Notes: generated from the letters alone by a model not told the origin. Numbered from the stretch's first letter, positions 1 to 9,913 are shown. The stretch: DNA of 37,189 bases from Streptomyces sp. Isolate_45 (GCF_024721315.2 NZ_JANFAK020000031.1:1-37189); one strand, 5' to 3'. Made by a program: numbers and translations.

Positions 1-50
1 CGGTCGGTGCACGTCCCGCCGCGCGCGGTCGGCGCACGTCCCGTCCGCGC
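1..50. repeat. 25-bp imperfect direct repeat, two copies
   Basis: Positions 1-25 and 26-50 are two copies of a 25-bp unit. The first 18 bases of each copy differ at one position (cggtcggtgcacgtcccg against cggtcggcgcacgtcccg). The copies sit directly after the stop codon of the leftward fatty-acid oxidation gene. No function can be assigned, and the array may continue outside the window. Confidence 0.6.
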
Positions 51-2222
51 TCAGTCCGCGTACGTCTCGCCGCGCTCGGCCTTCGCCACGAGGGAGGCGG
101 GCGGGGTGAAGCGCTCGCCGTACTTCGCGGCGAGTTCGCGGGCGCGGGCCACGAAGCCGGGCAGGCCGCCCTCGTAGCCGTTGACGTACTGGATCACACC
201 ACCGGTCCACGCGGGGAAGCCGATGCCCATGATGGAGCCGATGTTGGCGTCGGCGATCGAGGTGAGGACGCCCTCGTCGAGGCAGCGGACGGTGTCCAGG
301 GCCTCGGAGAACAGCATCCGCTCCTTCATGTCCTCGAAGGGGATCTCGCACCCGTCCTTGGTGAAGTGCTCGCGCAGGCCCGGCCAGATGCGGGCCCGCT
401 TGCCGGCCTCGCCGTACTCGTAGAAGCCGGCGCCGCCGCTGCGGCCGGGGCGGGCGAACTCGTCGACCATCCGGTCGATGACGGTGTCGGCCGGGTGCTC
501 GGCCCAGGCGCGGCCCTCGGCCTCGAAGGCCTTGCGGGTCTCGTTGCGGATCTTGCGCGGGAGGGTGAGGGTGAGCTCGTCCATCAGGGAGAGCACCTTG
601 GCCGGGTAGCCGGCCTGGGCGGCGGCCTGTTCGACGGAGGCGGGCTCGATGCCCTCGCCGACCATCGCGACGCCCTCGTTGATGAACTGGCCGATGACCC
701 GCGAGGTGAAGAAGCCGCGCGAGTCGTTGACGACGATCGGCGTCTTGTTGATCCGGCGGACCAGGTCGAATGCGCGGGCGACGGCCTCGTCGCCGGTCTG
801 CTCGCCCTTGATGATCTCGACGAGGGGCATCTTGTCGACGGGCGAGAAGAAGTGCAGGCCGATGAAGTCGGCGGGCCGCTTCACCCCCTCGGCGAGGCCG
901 GTGATCGGCAGGGTCGAGGTGTTGGAGCAGAGCAGCGCGTCGGGCGCGATGACGTCCTGGATCTCCTGGAACACCTTGTGCTTGAGGGAGGTGTCCTCGA
1001 AGACGGCCTCGATCACGGCGTCGCAGCCCGCCAGGTCGGCGGGGTCGGCGGTGGGGGTGATCCGGGCGAGGAGTTCGGTGCGCTCGGCCTCGGTGGTGCG
1101 GCCCCGGGAGAGCGCCTTGTCGAGGAGCTTCTCGGAGTACGCCTTGCCCTTGGCCGCGGCCTCGGGGGTGACGTCCTTGAGCACCACCTCGATGCCCGCG
1201 CGGGCGCAGGAGTAGGCGATGCCGGCGCCCATCATGCCCGCGCCGAGGACGGCGACCTTGCGGACCTCGCGGGGCTCGATGCCCGCGGGGCGGCTGCGGC
1301 CGGCGTTGACGGCCTGGAGGTCGAAGAAGAAGGCCTGGATCATGTTCTTGGCGGTCTGCCCGGTGACCAGCTCGGTGAAGTACCGGGCCTCGATGGTCAG
1401 CGCGGTCTCGAAGTCCACCTGGGAGCCCTCGACGGCGCAGGCCAGGATGTTGCGCGGGGCCGGGTACGGGGCGCCGTTCAGCTGCTTCTTCAGGTTGGCC
1501 GGGAAGGCCGGGAGGTTGGCCGCGAACCGCGGGTTGGACGGGGTGCCGCCGGGGATCTTGTAGCCGGGTACGTCCCACGGCTGCTGCGACTGCGGGTTGG
1601 CGTCGATGAAGGCGCGCGCCTTCGCCAGCATCTCCCCCGGGGTGGAGGCCAGTTCGTGGACCAGGCCGTTCTCCAGGGCCCGGGTCGGGTTGTACTGGGT
1701 GCCCTGGAGCAGGACCTTGAGCAGCGCGTCGGCGATGCCCATGAGACGAACGGTACGGGTGACGCCGCCGCCGGCCGGCAGCAGGCCGAGGGTGACCTCG
1801 GGCAGGCCGATCCTGGAGCCGGGCGCGTCGAGCGCGACGCGGTGGTGGGAGGCAAGACAGATCTCGTAACCACCGCCGAGGGCGGCTCCGTTGATGGCGG
1901 CGACGACGGGCTTGCCGAGGGTTTCGATGCGGCGCAGCGAGCGCTTGATCTCGGTGCCGGTGTCGAAGGCGAGCCGTGCGTCCTCGGGACGCAGCCGGAT
2001 CATGTCCTTGAGGTCGCCGCCCGCGAAGAACGTCTTCTTCGCGGAGGTGTAGATGATGCCGCGGATGGAGTCCTTCTCGGCCTCGGCGCGGTCGGCGATC
2101 GCCGCGATGGAGTCCTTGAAGGCCTGGTTCATGGTGTTGGCGGACTGGTCGGGGTCGTCGAGGATCAGGGTGACGACGCCGGTCTCGTCCTGTTCCCAGC
2201 GGATCGTGGTGGACTCGCTCAT
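51..2222 (-). CDS. Fatty-acid oxidation multifunctional protein (enoyl-CoA hydratase / 3-hydroxyacyl-CoA dehydrogenase)
   Basis: This 723-residue protein hydrates trans-2-enoyl-CoA and then oxidises the 3-hydroxyacyl-CoA with NAD, two successive beta-oxidation steps. The N-terminal third is a crotonase domain with an oxyanion-hole segment AALGGGYEICLA and GLPEVTLGLLPAGGG. A Rossmann NAD site, AVLGAGMMGAGIA, lies near residue 325. HFFSPVDKMPLVEI follows, then the C-terminal 3HCDH domains. This is the FadB/FadJ layout and full length for the family. I chose ATG at 2222 because GAAAG lies eight bases upstream; an in-frame GTG lies two codons earlier at 2228. It is the last gene of the leftward operon, 49 bp after the thiolase, so the two probably work as a FadAB-type pair. 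Its real chain-length preference cannot be read from sequence. Confidence 0.93.
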   Translation of the reverse strand: MSESTTIRWEQDETGVVTLILDDPDQSANTMNQAFKDSIAAIADRAEAEKDSIRGIIYTSAKKTFFAGGDLKDMIRLRPEDARLAFDTGTEIKRSLRRIETLGKPVVAAINGAALGGGYEICLASHHRVALDAPGSRIGLPEVTLGLLPAGGGVTRTVRLMGIADALLKVLLQGTQYNPTRALENGLVHELASTPGEMLAKARAFIDANPQSQQPWDVPGYKIPGGTPSNPRFAANLPAFPANLKKQLNGAPYPAPRNILACAVEGSQVDFETALTIEARYFTELVTGQTAKNMIQAFFFDLQAVNAGRSRPAGIEPREVRKVAVLGAGMMGAGIAYSCARAGIEVVLKDVTPEAAAKGKAYSEKLLDKALSRGRTTEAERTELLARITPTADPADLAGCDAVIEAVFEDTSLKHKVFQEIQDVIAPDALLCSNTSTLPITGLAEGVKRPADFIGLHFFSPVDKMPLVEIIKGEQTGDEAVARAFDLVRRINKTPIVVNDSRGFFTSRVIGQFINEGVAMVGEGIEPASVEQAAAQAGYPAKVLSLMDELTLTLPRKIRNETRKAFEAEGRAWAEHPADTVIDRMVDEFARPGRSGGAGFYEYGEAGKRARIWPGLREHFTKDGCEIPFEDMKERMLFSEALDTVRCLDEGVLTSIADANIGSIMGIGFPAWTGGVIQYVNGYEGGLPGFVARARELAAKYGERFTPPASLVAKAERGETYAD

Positions 2223-2271
2223 GGTCACTGCTTTCGTTTCGGGAGGTCCGGGGGGCGGGGTGCAGGACGGA

Positions 2272-3486
<1,215 letters not shown>

Positions 3487-3521
3487 TGGTCAAGCCTTTC
3501 GGAGGTTTCCAAGGGGAGGTT

Positions 3522-4664
3522 TCAGCCCAGCAGGGAACGGCCGATGATCTCCTTCATGATCTCGGTCGTGCCGCCGTAGATGGTCTGGATGCGGCCGTCG
3601 GTGAAGGCCCGGGCGACCCGGTATTCGGTCATGTAGCCGTAGCCGCCGTGCAGTTGCAGGCAGCGGTCGGCCACCCGCTTCTGGAGTTCGGTGGCCCACC
3701 ACTTGGCCATGGAGGCGTGGACGTGGTCCAGTTCGCCGTTGGAGTGGTCTGTGATGCAGCGGTCGAGGAAGGCGCGGGTCACCGCGCACTCGGTGGCCAT
3801 CTCCGCGATCTCGAAGCGGATGTGCTGGAGCTTGGACAGGGGACGGCCGAAGGCCTCCCGTTCCTTCACGTACGTGCTGGTGATCTCCAGCAGGTGTTCG
3901 GCGGCGGCGATGCCGGCCATGGCGATGCCCATCCGCTCCTGCGCGAGGTTGGTCATCAGGTGGAGGAAGGCGCCGTTCTCTTCGCCGAGCAGGTTCTCCT
4001 TGGGGACGCGGACGTCGTGGAAGAACAACTCGGCGGTGTCCTGGGCCTTCTGGCCGATCTTGTCGAGGTTGCGGCCGCGCTCGAAGCCCTCGGCGCCGCG
4101 TTCGACGACGAGCAGGGACAGCCCGTGGGACCCGCCCTCGGGCGTGGTCCTCGCGACGACGATGACCAGGTCGGCGAGGATGCCGTTGGAGATGAAGGTC
4201 TTGGAGCCGTTCAGCAGCCAGTGGTCGCCCCGGTCCTCGGCGGTGGTGCGGATGCCCTGGAGGTCGGAGCCCGCGCCCGGCTCGGTCATGGCGATGGCGG
4301 TGATGGTCTCGCCGGAGCAGAAGCCGGGCAGCCAGCGGCGCTTCTGCTCCTCGGTGGCCAGCGAGGTCAGGTACGGTCCGATGATGTCGTTGTGCAGGCC
4401 GATGGCGAGCCCCGGGGCCCCGGCCCGGGTGAACTCCTCGGCTATCACGGCGGCGTAGCGGAAGTCGGTGTTGCCGCCGCCGCCGTACTCCTCCGGGACG
4501 GCCAGTCCCAGCAGCCCCTGGCGGCCCGCGGCCAGCCAGGCCTCGCGGCTGACGATGCCGTCCTTCTCCCACTGGTCGTAGTGCGGCAGCACTTCCTTGG
4601 TCAGGAAGGTGCGGACGGTCTCGCGGAACGCGTCGTGGTCGGCGTCGAAGATCCGGCGCTTCAT
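3522..4664 (-). CDS. Acyl-CoA dehydrogenase
   Basis: This 380-residue flavoprotein introduces the alpha-beta double bond into an acyl-CoA, passing electrons to an electron-transfer flavoprotein. The family signature AMTEPGAGSDLQGIRTT is present. The usual catalytic glutamate is at about residue 368 in YGGTTEIMKEIIG, near the C-terminus as in medium- and short-chain enzymes. The ATG at 4664 is preceded by AGGAGG, which sits inside the 11-bp gap after the stop codon of the upstream oxidoreductase, so the two are tightly coupled. Substrate class is not determined by sequence alone. The neighbouring racemase-like gene hints at branched acyl-CoAs. Confidence 0.93.
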   Translation of the reverse strand: MKRRIFDADHDAFRETVRTFLTKEVLPHYDQWEKDGIVSREAWLAAGRQGLLGLAVPEEYGGGGNTDFRYAAVIAEEFTRAGAPGLAIGLHNDIIGPYLTSLATEEQKRRWLPGFCSGETITAIAMTEPGAGSDLQGIRTTAEDRGDHWLLNGSKTFISNGILADLVIVVARTTPEGGSHGLSLLVVERGAEGFERGRNLDKIGQKAQDTAELFFHDVRVPKENLLGEENGAFLHLMTNLAQERMGIAMAGIAAAEHLLEITSTYVKEREAFGRPLSKLQHIRFEIAEMATECAVTRAFLDRCITDHSNGELDHVHASMAKWWATELQKRVADRCLQLHGGYGYMTEYRVARAFTDGRIQTIYGGTTEIMKEIIGRSLLG

Positions 4665-4675
4665 CAGGGGGCCTC

Positions 4676-5701
4676 CTAGAGCCAGTTCTTGACGGTTTCG
4701 ATCAGACGGGCCGGCTCCGGGCCGACGGGGGTGACGTTGAGCATGGTGACGCCCGCCTCACGGAAGGCCTCGATCCGGTCGCGCACGTAACCCTCGGGTC
4801 CGCACAGGGTCATGAGCTCGCAGAACTCGTCCGGGACCGCGGCGGCCGCGTCGCGCTTGCGGCCGGACAGGTACAGCTCCTGGATCCTGCGGGCCTCCTC
4901 GCCGTACCCGTAGGCGACGGCGAGGTCGTTGTAGAAGTTCTTGCCGGGCGCGCCCATGCCCCCGACGTACAGGGCGATCTGCGGGCGGGCGAGGTCCCGC
5001 GCGGCGGCGGCGTCCGCTCCGATGGCCAGCAGGCCGCCCGCGACGGTTTCCAGCGGGCCGAGTTCCGGCGCCCGCCGGGCCGCGCCCTCGGCGAGCGCGC
5101 CGCCCCACACCGCGCCGGCCTTCTCGGGGATGAAGAGGGTCGGCAGCCAGCCGTCGGCGATCTCGGCGGTCATCGCCACGTTGGCCGGGCCGAGCGAGGC
5201 GACGTACACCGGGATCCGGTCGCGGACGGGCCGGGTCAGGATCTTCAACGGCTTGCCGTGCCGGCCGCCCTTCTCGGGCGGCAGCGGCATGTCGGTGATG
5301 CCGTGGTGGTCGATGGTCTCGCGGCGCCAGATCCGCCGGCACAGCTCGACGGTCTCCCGGGTCCGGCCGAGCGGCCGGTCGTACGTCTTCCCGTGCCAGC
5401 CCTCGACCACCTGCGGGCCGGACGCCCCGAGGCCGAGCAGGGCCCGGCCGCCCGAGAGGGCGTCGAGGCCGGCGGCCGTCTGGGCGATGAGGGCGGGGGT
5501 GCGGGAGTAGACGTTGACGATGGCCGAGCCGATCTTCATCCGCTCGGTCCGCGCCGCCAGGTACCCCATGATCGTCGGGGAGTCGAAGCCCCAGGCCTCC
5601 GCGACCCACAGCGCGTCGAGACCGGCCGCCTCCAGGGCCGCCGCGCCGTCGGCGGCCCGCCGCGGATCGCCCGCGTAGTCGAGCATCATCGAGAGTTCCA
5701 T
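4676..5701 (-). CDS. LLM-class, probably F420-dependent, oxidoreductase
   Basis: This 341-residue protein belongs to the luciferase-like monooxygenase superfamily, whose actinobacterial members often use coenzyme F420 rather than FMN. Family features are the N-terminal ELSMMLDYAGDP, the SPTIMGYLAARTERMKIGSA segment and the LSGGRALLGLGASGPQVVEG strand-loop. The start ATG (5701-5699) overlaps the stop of the CoA transferase by one base (TGATG), and AAGGA lies just upstream, so translation is probably coupled. Within an acyl-CoA operon it may reduce or oxidise the pathway intermediate. The cofactor and substrate are inferred from the family and not shown by the sequence. Confidence 0.87.
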   Translation of the reverse strand: MELSMMLDYAGDPRRAADGAAALEAAGLDALWVAEAWGFDSPTIMGYLAARTERMKIGSAIVNVYSRTPALIAQTAAGLDALSGGRALLGLGASGPQVVEGWHGKTYDRPLGRTRETVELCRRIWRRETIDHHGITDMPLPPEKGGRHGKPLKILTRPVRDRIPVYVASLGPANVAMTAEIADGWLPTLFIPEKAGAVWGGALAEGAARRAPELGPLETVAGGLLAIGADAAAARDLARPQIALYVGGMGAPGKNFYNDLAVAYGYGEEARRIQELYLSGRKRDAAAAVPDEFCELMTLCGPEGYVRDRIEAFREAGVTMLNVTPVGPEPARLIETVKNWL

Positions 5702-6885
5702 CAGGATTCCTTCCCGAGCAGGGCCGGTACGTCCCAGTCGGCGGCCACCGACCCGGTGTCGGCGCCCGGCCGCGCGGGACCCGAGGTGACGGCGGTCGGG
5801 GTGGCGGAGAACCGCGGCGCGGGGGCGGGTTGGGTGATGCCGCCGAAGTCGGTGAACGTGCCGCGGGCGGCGAGGTGCGTGTGGTGCGGCGCCTCCCGCA
5901 GGGACAGCACGGGGGCCACGCAGGCGTCGGTGCCCTCGAAGACCGCGGTCCACTCCTCGCGCGTGCGGGACTTGAAGCGGGCGGCGACCGCCTCGCGGAG
6001 TTCGCCCCAGCGGGCGAGGTCCTTGCGGGCGGGCGCCCGGTCGCCGAGCCCGAGGAGGCCGACGAAGGTGTCGTAGAACTGCTGCTCCAGCGCGCCGACC
6101 GCCATGTGGCCGCCGTCCGAGGTCTCGTAGGTGCCGTAGAAGGGGCAGCCGCCGTCGAGGAGGTTGACCCCGCGCCGGTCCTGCCAGCCGCCCGCGGCGA
6201 CCATGCCGTGGATCATGGCTGTGAGGTGGGCGGTGCCGTCGACGATCGCGGCGTCCACCACCTGGCCGGCGCCGCCGGGGGTGCGGGCGTGCCGGAGCGC
6301 CGCGAGGACGCCGATGACGAGGTAGAGCGAACCGCCGGCGTAGTCCCCGACCAGGTTGGCGGGCACGGCCGGCGGCTCGTCGGGGCTGCCGATCATGCCC
6401 AGGGCGCCGGTGACGGCGATGTACGCGATGTCGTGCCCGGCGGTGTGGGCGAGCGGCCCCTCCTGGCCCCAGCCGGTCATCCGTCCGTAGACCAGTGCGG
6501 GGTTGCGGGCGTGGCAGTCGGCGGGGCCGACCCCGAGCCGCTCGGCGACCCCGGGGCGGAACCCCTCGATCAGCACGTCGGCCCGCTCGACCAGGTCGAG
6601 CACCCGGGCGGGGCCGTCGTCGGACTTCAGGTCGATCAGCACGGACCGCTTGTTGCGGTTGGTGACGTCGTACGCCGGGTCGACCGCGAGGCCGCCACCG
6701 CCGGGCCGGTCCACCCGGACGACGTCCGCGCCCAGGTCGGCAAGGAGCATGGCGGCGAACGGGCCCGGGCCGATGCCCGCCAGTTCGACGACGCGCACGC
6801 CCGCGAGCGGGCCGCCGGGCGCGGCGGCACGCGCCCCTGCCGCAGGCTCCGCGCCCGGTTCCGTCCCTGACCCCGTCACTGCCAT
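5701..6885 (-). CDS. CaiB/BaiF family CoA transferase, alpha-methylacyl-CoA racemase-like
   Basis: This 394-residue family III CoA-transferase fold protein has VVELAGIGPGPFAAMLLADL, NRNKRSVLIDLKSDDG and DVLIEGFRPGVAERLGVG. The segment GHDIAYIAVTGALGMIG (His151-Asp152) resembles the GHDINY signature of alpha-methylacyl-CoA racemases more than typical formyl-CoA transferases. It may therefore invert 2-methyl-branched acyl-CoAs so that the downstream dehydrogenase can act; transfer of CoA is the alternative. I chose ATG at 6885. An upstream in-frame ATG at 6960 would put 25 unconserved residues across the regulatory palindromes. It is the first gene of the five-gene leftward operon and overlaps the next gene by one base. 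Confidence 0.88.
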   Translation of the reverse strand: MAVTGSGTEPGAEPAAGARAAAPGGPLAGVRVVELAGIGPGPFAAMLLADLGADVVRVDRPGGGGLAVDPAYDVTNRNKRSVLIDLKSDDGPARVLDLVERADVLIEGFRPGVAERLGVGPADCHARNPALVYGRMTGWGQEGPLAHTAGHDIAYIAVTGALGMIGSPDEPPAVPANLVGDYAGGSLYLVIGVLAALRHARTPGGAGQVVDAAIVDGTAHLTAMIHGMVAAGGWQDRRGVNLLDGGCPFYGTYETSDGGHMAVGALEQQFYDTFVGLLGLGDRAPARKDLARWGELREAVAARFKSRTREEWTAVFEGTDACVAPVLSLREAPHHTHLAARGTFTDFGGITQPAPAPRFSATPTAVTSGPARPGADTGSVAADWDVPALLGKES

Positions 6886-6945
6886 CGAGCCCCCAGCGTC
6901 CCTGGTGCGAGTGTGTGACACAACCGATGTAACACCAGCGATGCT

Positions 6946-6984
6946 AGGAACGTGTTCCACTCAGCACAAGAGCAAGCGCTTAGT
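6946..6984 (-). promoter_or_regulatory. Two palindromes upstream of the acyl-CoA operon, KstR-like and KstR2-like
   Basis: AGGAACGTGTTCCA at 6946-6959 has arms GGAAC/GTTCC. Read on the minus strand (TGGAACACGTTCCT), it fits the mycobacterial KstR consensus TnnAACnnGTTnnA except at the last base. AGCAAGCGCTTAGT at 6971-6984 fits the KstR2 consensus AnCAAGnnCTTGnT at nine of ten defined positions. Both lie 61-99 bp upstream of the first operon gene, and the second overlaps the stop codon of the preceding gene. They are probably TetR-type operators for acyl-CoA ligands. The consensus sequences are quoted from memory, and no matching regulator gene is in the window. Confidence 0.55.
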
Positions 6985-7392
6985 CGTTTTGGCCTCCGGA
7001 CCCTTCCGGGATCCGCGCGTCCAGCTCCTTCACGTGCCGCTTGAGCGCGACCGTCCGGTAGCTCTCCTCCACCCATTCGCACAGCACCTCGGCCGTCGGC
7101 GCCCCCTTCTCCCCCAGCGGCACGGAGACCCAGCCGGCCCGGCCCGGCCCAGCCCGTACCCCGTGGGCTCCGCCCCCGGGGCCGTCATCGCGTGGCCGTG
7201 CAGCGCCTCGTCCTTGAGCTTCACCGAAACGCCGGGAGCGTCCGGGCCGTCCGCGTTCCCCAGGAAGACGAAGATCTTCTTGTTGACCTTCACCACCGCG
7301 TCCTCGGGCCCCCACGGATGCTCCTCCACGGCCTCCGGCAGCCCCAGCGCGAACTCCCGCACCGCCTCCCACCTGCGCACCGCAGCCCTCAT
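6980..7392 (-). pseudogene. MmcQ/YjbR family protein, frameshifted
   Basis: The reading frame starts at ATG 7392 (GGGAGG four bases upstream) and encodes a YjbR-like double-wing DNA-binding fold: WEAVREFALGLPEAVEEHPW, KKIFVFLG and SVKLKDEALHGHAMTAPG. The frame breaks near 7136-7150, where GGCCC occurs three times in tandem. Downstream, another frame continues the family sequence (GWVSVPLGEKGAP, EWVEESYRTVALKRHV) to the TAA at 6980. Removing one 5-bp unit restores GYGLGRAGWVSVPL and a 135-residue protein of normal length. A +2 or -1 change would also fit. It is either a recently broken gene, a slippage-variable gene or a sequencing error. The family's function is poorly known. Confidence 0.75.
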
Positions 7393-7409
7393 AGCGCCTC
7401 CCACTTACC

Positions 7410-7424
7410 GCAGGTCACACCTGC
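7410..7424. promoter_or_regulatory. Palindrome in divergent intergenic region
   Basis: GCAGGTCACACCTGC has perfect 6-bp arms around CAC. It lies between the leftward YjbR gene (start 7392) and the rightward reductase gene (start 7488), so it could bind a regulator of either. No regulator can be assigned. Confidence 0.35.
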
Positions 7425-7487
7425 CCGTACGGACGGTCGACTCCCACGCTAGCCTCAGCCACCGATACCAGCTGGGAGGAGCGGTTC

Positions 7488-8687
7488 ATGAACGAGCACG
7501 TCCCGAACGACCGTCCGCAACGGGCCCACGACGTCGTACTCTTCGGCGCGACCGGCTTCGTGGGGGCCCTGACCGCCGAGTACCTCGCCGAGCACGCACC
7601 GAGCGACTGCCGGTGGGCCCTCGCGGGGCGCGACCTCGGCAAGCTGGAGCGCCTGCGCGAACGACTGACCGCCCTGAACCCGGCCTGCGCGGACCTGCCG
7701 CTGCTGCGGGCGGACGCCTCCGACGGCCCGGCCCTGCGCGAACTGGCCGCCTCCACCCGGGTGCTGGCCACGACCGTGGGCCCGTACGTCTGGTACGGGG
7801 CGGAACTGGTCGAGGCCTGCGCCGAGGCGGGCACCGACTACGTCGACCTCACCGGCGAACCGGAGTTCGTCGACCGGATGTACGTCGCCCACGACGCGCG
7901 GGCCCGGGAGACGGGGGCGCGGCTGGTGCACGCCTGCGGCTTCGACTCGATCCCCGCCGACCTCGGGGCCTGGTTCACCGTCAACCGGCTCCCCGAGGGG
8001 GTGCCGCTGCGGGTGGACGGCTTCGTCCGCTCCAACGCCCTGTTCTCCGGCGGCACCCTGGCCTCCGCCCTGACTGCGCTGGGCCGGGGTCCCCAGACCC
8101 TGGCCGCGGCCCGGACCCGCCGCCTGCACGAACCCCGGCTGCCGGGGCGCCGCGTACGGGGACCCGTGGGCGCCCCGCGGTTCAGTCGGGAGACCGGCTC
8201 CTGGGCGTTGCCGCTGCCCACCCTCGACCCGGCGGTCGTGGCCCGGTCGGCGGCCGCGCTGGCGCGGTACGGGCCGGACTTCCGCTACCGGCACTTCGCC
8301 GCGGTACGGCACCTGCCCGTCGCGGTCGGCGGTACGGCCGCCGTCGGCGCGGTGGCCGCGCTGGCGCAGGTCCCGGCGGCCCGCCGGTGGCTGATGGGCC
8401 GCTGGGAGCCGGGGAACGGCCCGGACGCGGAGCGGCGGGCTCGCAGTTGGTTCACCGTCCGCTTCGTCGGGGAGGGCGGGGGGCGGCGGGTGTTCACCGA
8501 GGTCTCCGGCGGCGACCCGGGCTACGGGGAGACGGCCAAGATGCTGGCCGAGTCCGCGCTCTGCCTGGCCCACGACGCCCTGCCGGACGCCGCCGGGCAG
8601 CTGACCACGGCGGTGGCGATGGGCGACGCGCTGCTGGACCGGCTACGGAAGGCCGGCATTCGTTTCCGGGTGGCGGCGGAGGACTGA
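7488..8687 (+). CDS. Saccharopine dehydrogenase-like NADP-binding reductase (trans-acting enoyl reductase family)
   Basis: This 399-residue protein opens with a Rossmann fold, DVVLFGATGFVGALTAEYLAE, followed by RDLGKLERLRERL and the VGPYVWYGAELVEACAEAGTDYVDLTGE segment typical of saccharopine dehydrogenase-like proteins. HACGFDSIPADLGAWF is also characteristic. Mycobacterial relatives act as trans-acting enoyl reductases for polyketide lipids, but most actinobacterial copies are uncharacterised, so the substrate is unknown. The start ATG has a strong GGGAGGAGCG site upstream. A hydrophobic stretch near residues 275-295 may help membrane association. It is divergent from YjbR and convergent with endonuclease V. 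Confidence 0.85.
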   Translation: MNEHVPNDRPQRAHDVVLFGATGFVGALTAEYLAEHAPSDCRWALAGRDLGKLERLRERLTALNPACADLPLLRADASDGPALRELAASTRVLATTVGPYVWYGAELVEACAEAGTDYVDLTGEPEFVDRMYVAHDARARETGARLVHACGFDSIPADLGAWFTVNRLPEGVPLRVDGFVRSNALFSGGTLASALTALGRGPQTLAAARTRRLHEPRLPGRRVRGPVGAPRFSRETGSWALPLPTLDPAVVARSAAALARYGPDFRYRHFAAVRHLPVAVGGTAAVGAVAALAQVPAARRWLMGRWEPGNGPDAERRARSWFTVRFVGEGGGRRVFTEVSGGDPGYGETAKMLAESALCLAHDALPDAAGQLTTAVAMGDALLDRLRKAGIRFRVAAED

Positions 8688-8721
8688 GCCGGTCGGGGCC
8701 GAGGGGCCGGGGCGACCGGCC

Positions 8722-8786
8722 TTCGACCGGCCCCCTCGACCGGCCCCCTCGACCGGCCCCGTCGACCGGCCCCCTCGACCGGCCCC
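8722..8786. repeat. 13-bp tandem repeat, five copies
   Basis: Five consecutive 13-bp units of the form (c/g/t)TCGACCGGCCCC fill the gap between two convergent genes. A diverged sixth unit (gtcagccgg) forms the stop codon and last codons of endonuclease V. The unit is not a multiple of three, so copy-number change would move the 3' end of that gene if the array spread into it. Confidence 0.85.
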
Positions 8787-8787
8787 G

Positions 8788-9468
8788 TCAGCCGGTCGCC
8801 TCGCGCAGGGCGCGGCGGCACAGCGAGTCGGCGTGCCGGGTGGTCTCCGGAATCCGGAAGCGGGGGCTCAGCGCGAGGGCGTGGGCGCAGGCGTTGTCCA
8901 GCGTGACGCGGTGCCCGACGGACACGTAGACGGGCTTGATCCCGTCCTGGGTGCGCAGGGCCCGGCCGACCACGGCGCCGTCCGCCGCGAGCAGCGGGGC
9001 GGCGTCGGAGCGCCGTGCGCCCGGCTCCTCGTACGTGAAGGTGAAGGGGTTCTTGGCGACGCCCATGCTGGGGAGCCCGGTGACCACACCGAGGTGGCAG
9101 GCGAGGCCGAAACCCCGGGGATGGGCGAGCCCGTAGCCGTCGCAGACCACGAGGTCGGGGGTGACGGGCAGGGCCTCCAGCGCGGCGAGCACGGTGGGAA
9201 GTTCGCGGAAGGCGAGCAGTCCGGGGACGTAGGGGAAGCTGACGTGCCCGACGGCGGTGGACTCGGCGACGACCGCGAGGGTCGCGGCGTCCAGCACGAC
9301 GGCCGCCGCCGCGACGAGGTCGCGCGCGTCGTCGTAGGCGACGTCCACGCCGGCGACCAGGCCCGCGCCGGGCGGCGGGCCGACCTCGGTGAGCACGACG
9401 TGATGGCGCAGTTCGTCCTGTATCGCCCGGGCCTCGGCCTCGTCGGCGGGGGTCTTCACAGTCGTCAT
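8788..9468 (-). CDS. nfi: Endonuclease V
   Basis: This 226-residue enzyme nicks DNA one phosphodiester 3' of deaminated bases, especially hypoxanthine. Catalytic acids are in place: Asp42 in AGVDVAYDD, Glu89 in YVPGLLAFRE and Asp110 in VCDGYGLAHPRGFGLA. The YxPG wedge motif (YVPG), which separates the strands at the lesion, is intact. ATG at 9468 is only 26 bp from the divergent YciI gene, so both probably have very short or no leaders. The 3' end abuts a 13-bp tandem array. Confidence 0.95.
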   Translation of the reverse strand: MTTVKTPADEAEARAIQDELRHHVVLTEVGPPPGAGLVAGVDVAYDDARDLVAAAAVVLDAATLAVVAESTAVGHVSFPYVPGLLAFRELPTVLAALEALPVTPDLVVCDGYGLAHPRGFGLACHLGVVTGLPSMGVAKNPFTFTYEEPGARRSDAAPLLAADGAVVGRALRTQDGIKPVYVSVGHRVTLDNACAHALALSPRFRIPETTRHADSLCRRALREATG

Positions 9469-9494
9469 GATGGTCCGAGAGTAGCCTGGCGATC

Positions 9495-9794
9495 ATGTTC
9501 GTCATGGAGCTCACCTACATCGCGCCCGTCGAAGCCGTCGAGGAGGAAATGGACGCGCACGTAGCCTGGTTGGACGGCCACTACGCGGCCGGCGTCTTCC
9601 TCGCCTCCGGCCGCAAGGTGCCGCGCGACGGCGGCGTCATCCTCGCCGGCGGCGTCTCGCGCGCCGAGATCGAGAAGATCGCCTCCGGGGACCCCTTCGT
9701 GGTCGCGGGCGTCTGCACCTACCGGATCACCGAGTTCCTCGCCACGAAGACCTCGGCGGACCTCGCCGCGGTCCGCGAGAACCCGGTGACCTGA
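9495..9794 (+). CDS. YciI family protein
   Basis: This 99-residue ferredoxin-like fold protein has the YciI pattern: an N-terminal strand with EEMDAHVAWLDGHYAAG, then FLASGRKVPRDGGVILAGG and the GDPFVVAGVCTYRITEF end segment. YciI proteins are small, dehydratase-like or accessory enzymes with few known substrates. The ATG at 9495 has no good ribosome site but lies about 10 bases after TAGCCT, which may be a -10 element, giving a leaderless mRNA. ATG at 9504 is an alternative. It is divergent from endonuclease V. Confidence 0.88.
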   Translation: MFVMELTYIAPVEAVEEEMDAHVAWLDGHYAAGVFLASGRKVPRDGGVILAGGVSRAEIEKIASGDPFVVAGVCTYRITEFLATKTSADLAAVRENPVT

Positions 9795-9913
9795 CCGCTG
9801 CCGGGAGGAGCCCGCGCGGCACCGTTCGGCTCTCCCCCCGCACCGCCTTCCCGGCCATGCCCCTCACGGACCGGTCGCGCCCGGCCCCGTACGAAGAACC
9901 TTGGAGCACCCCC

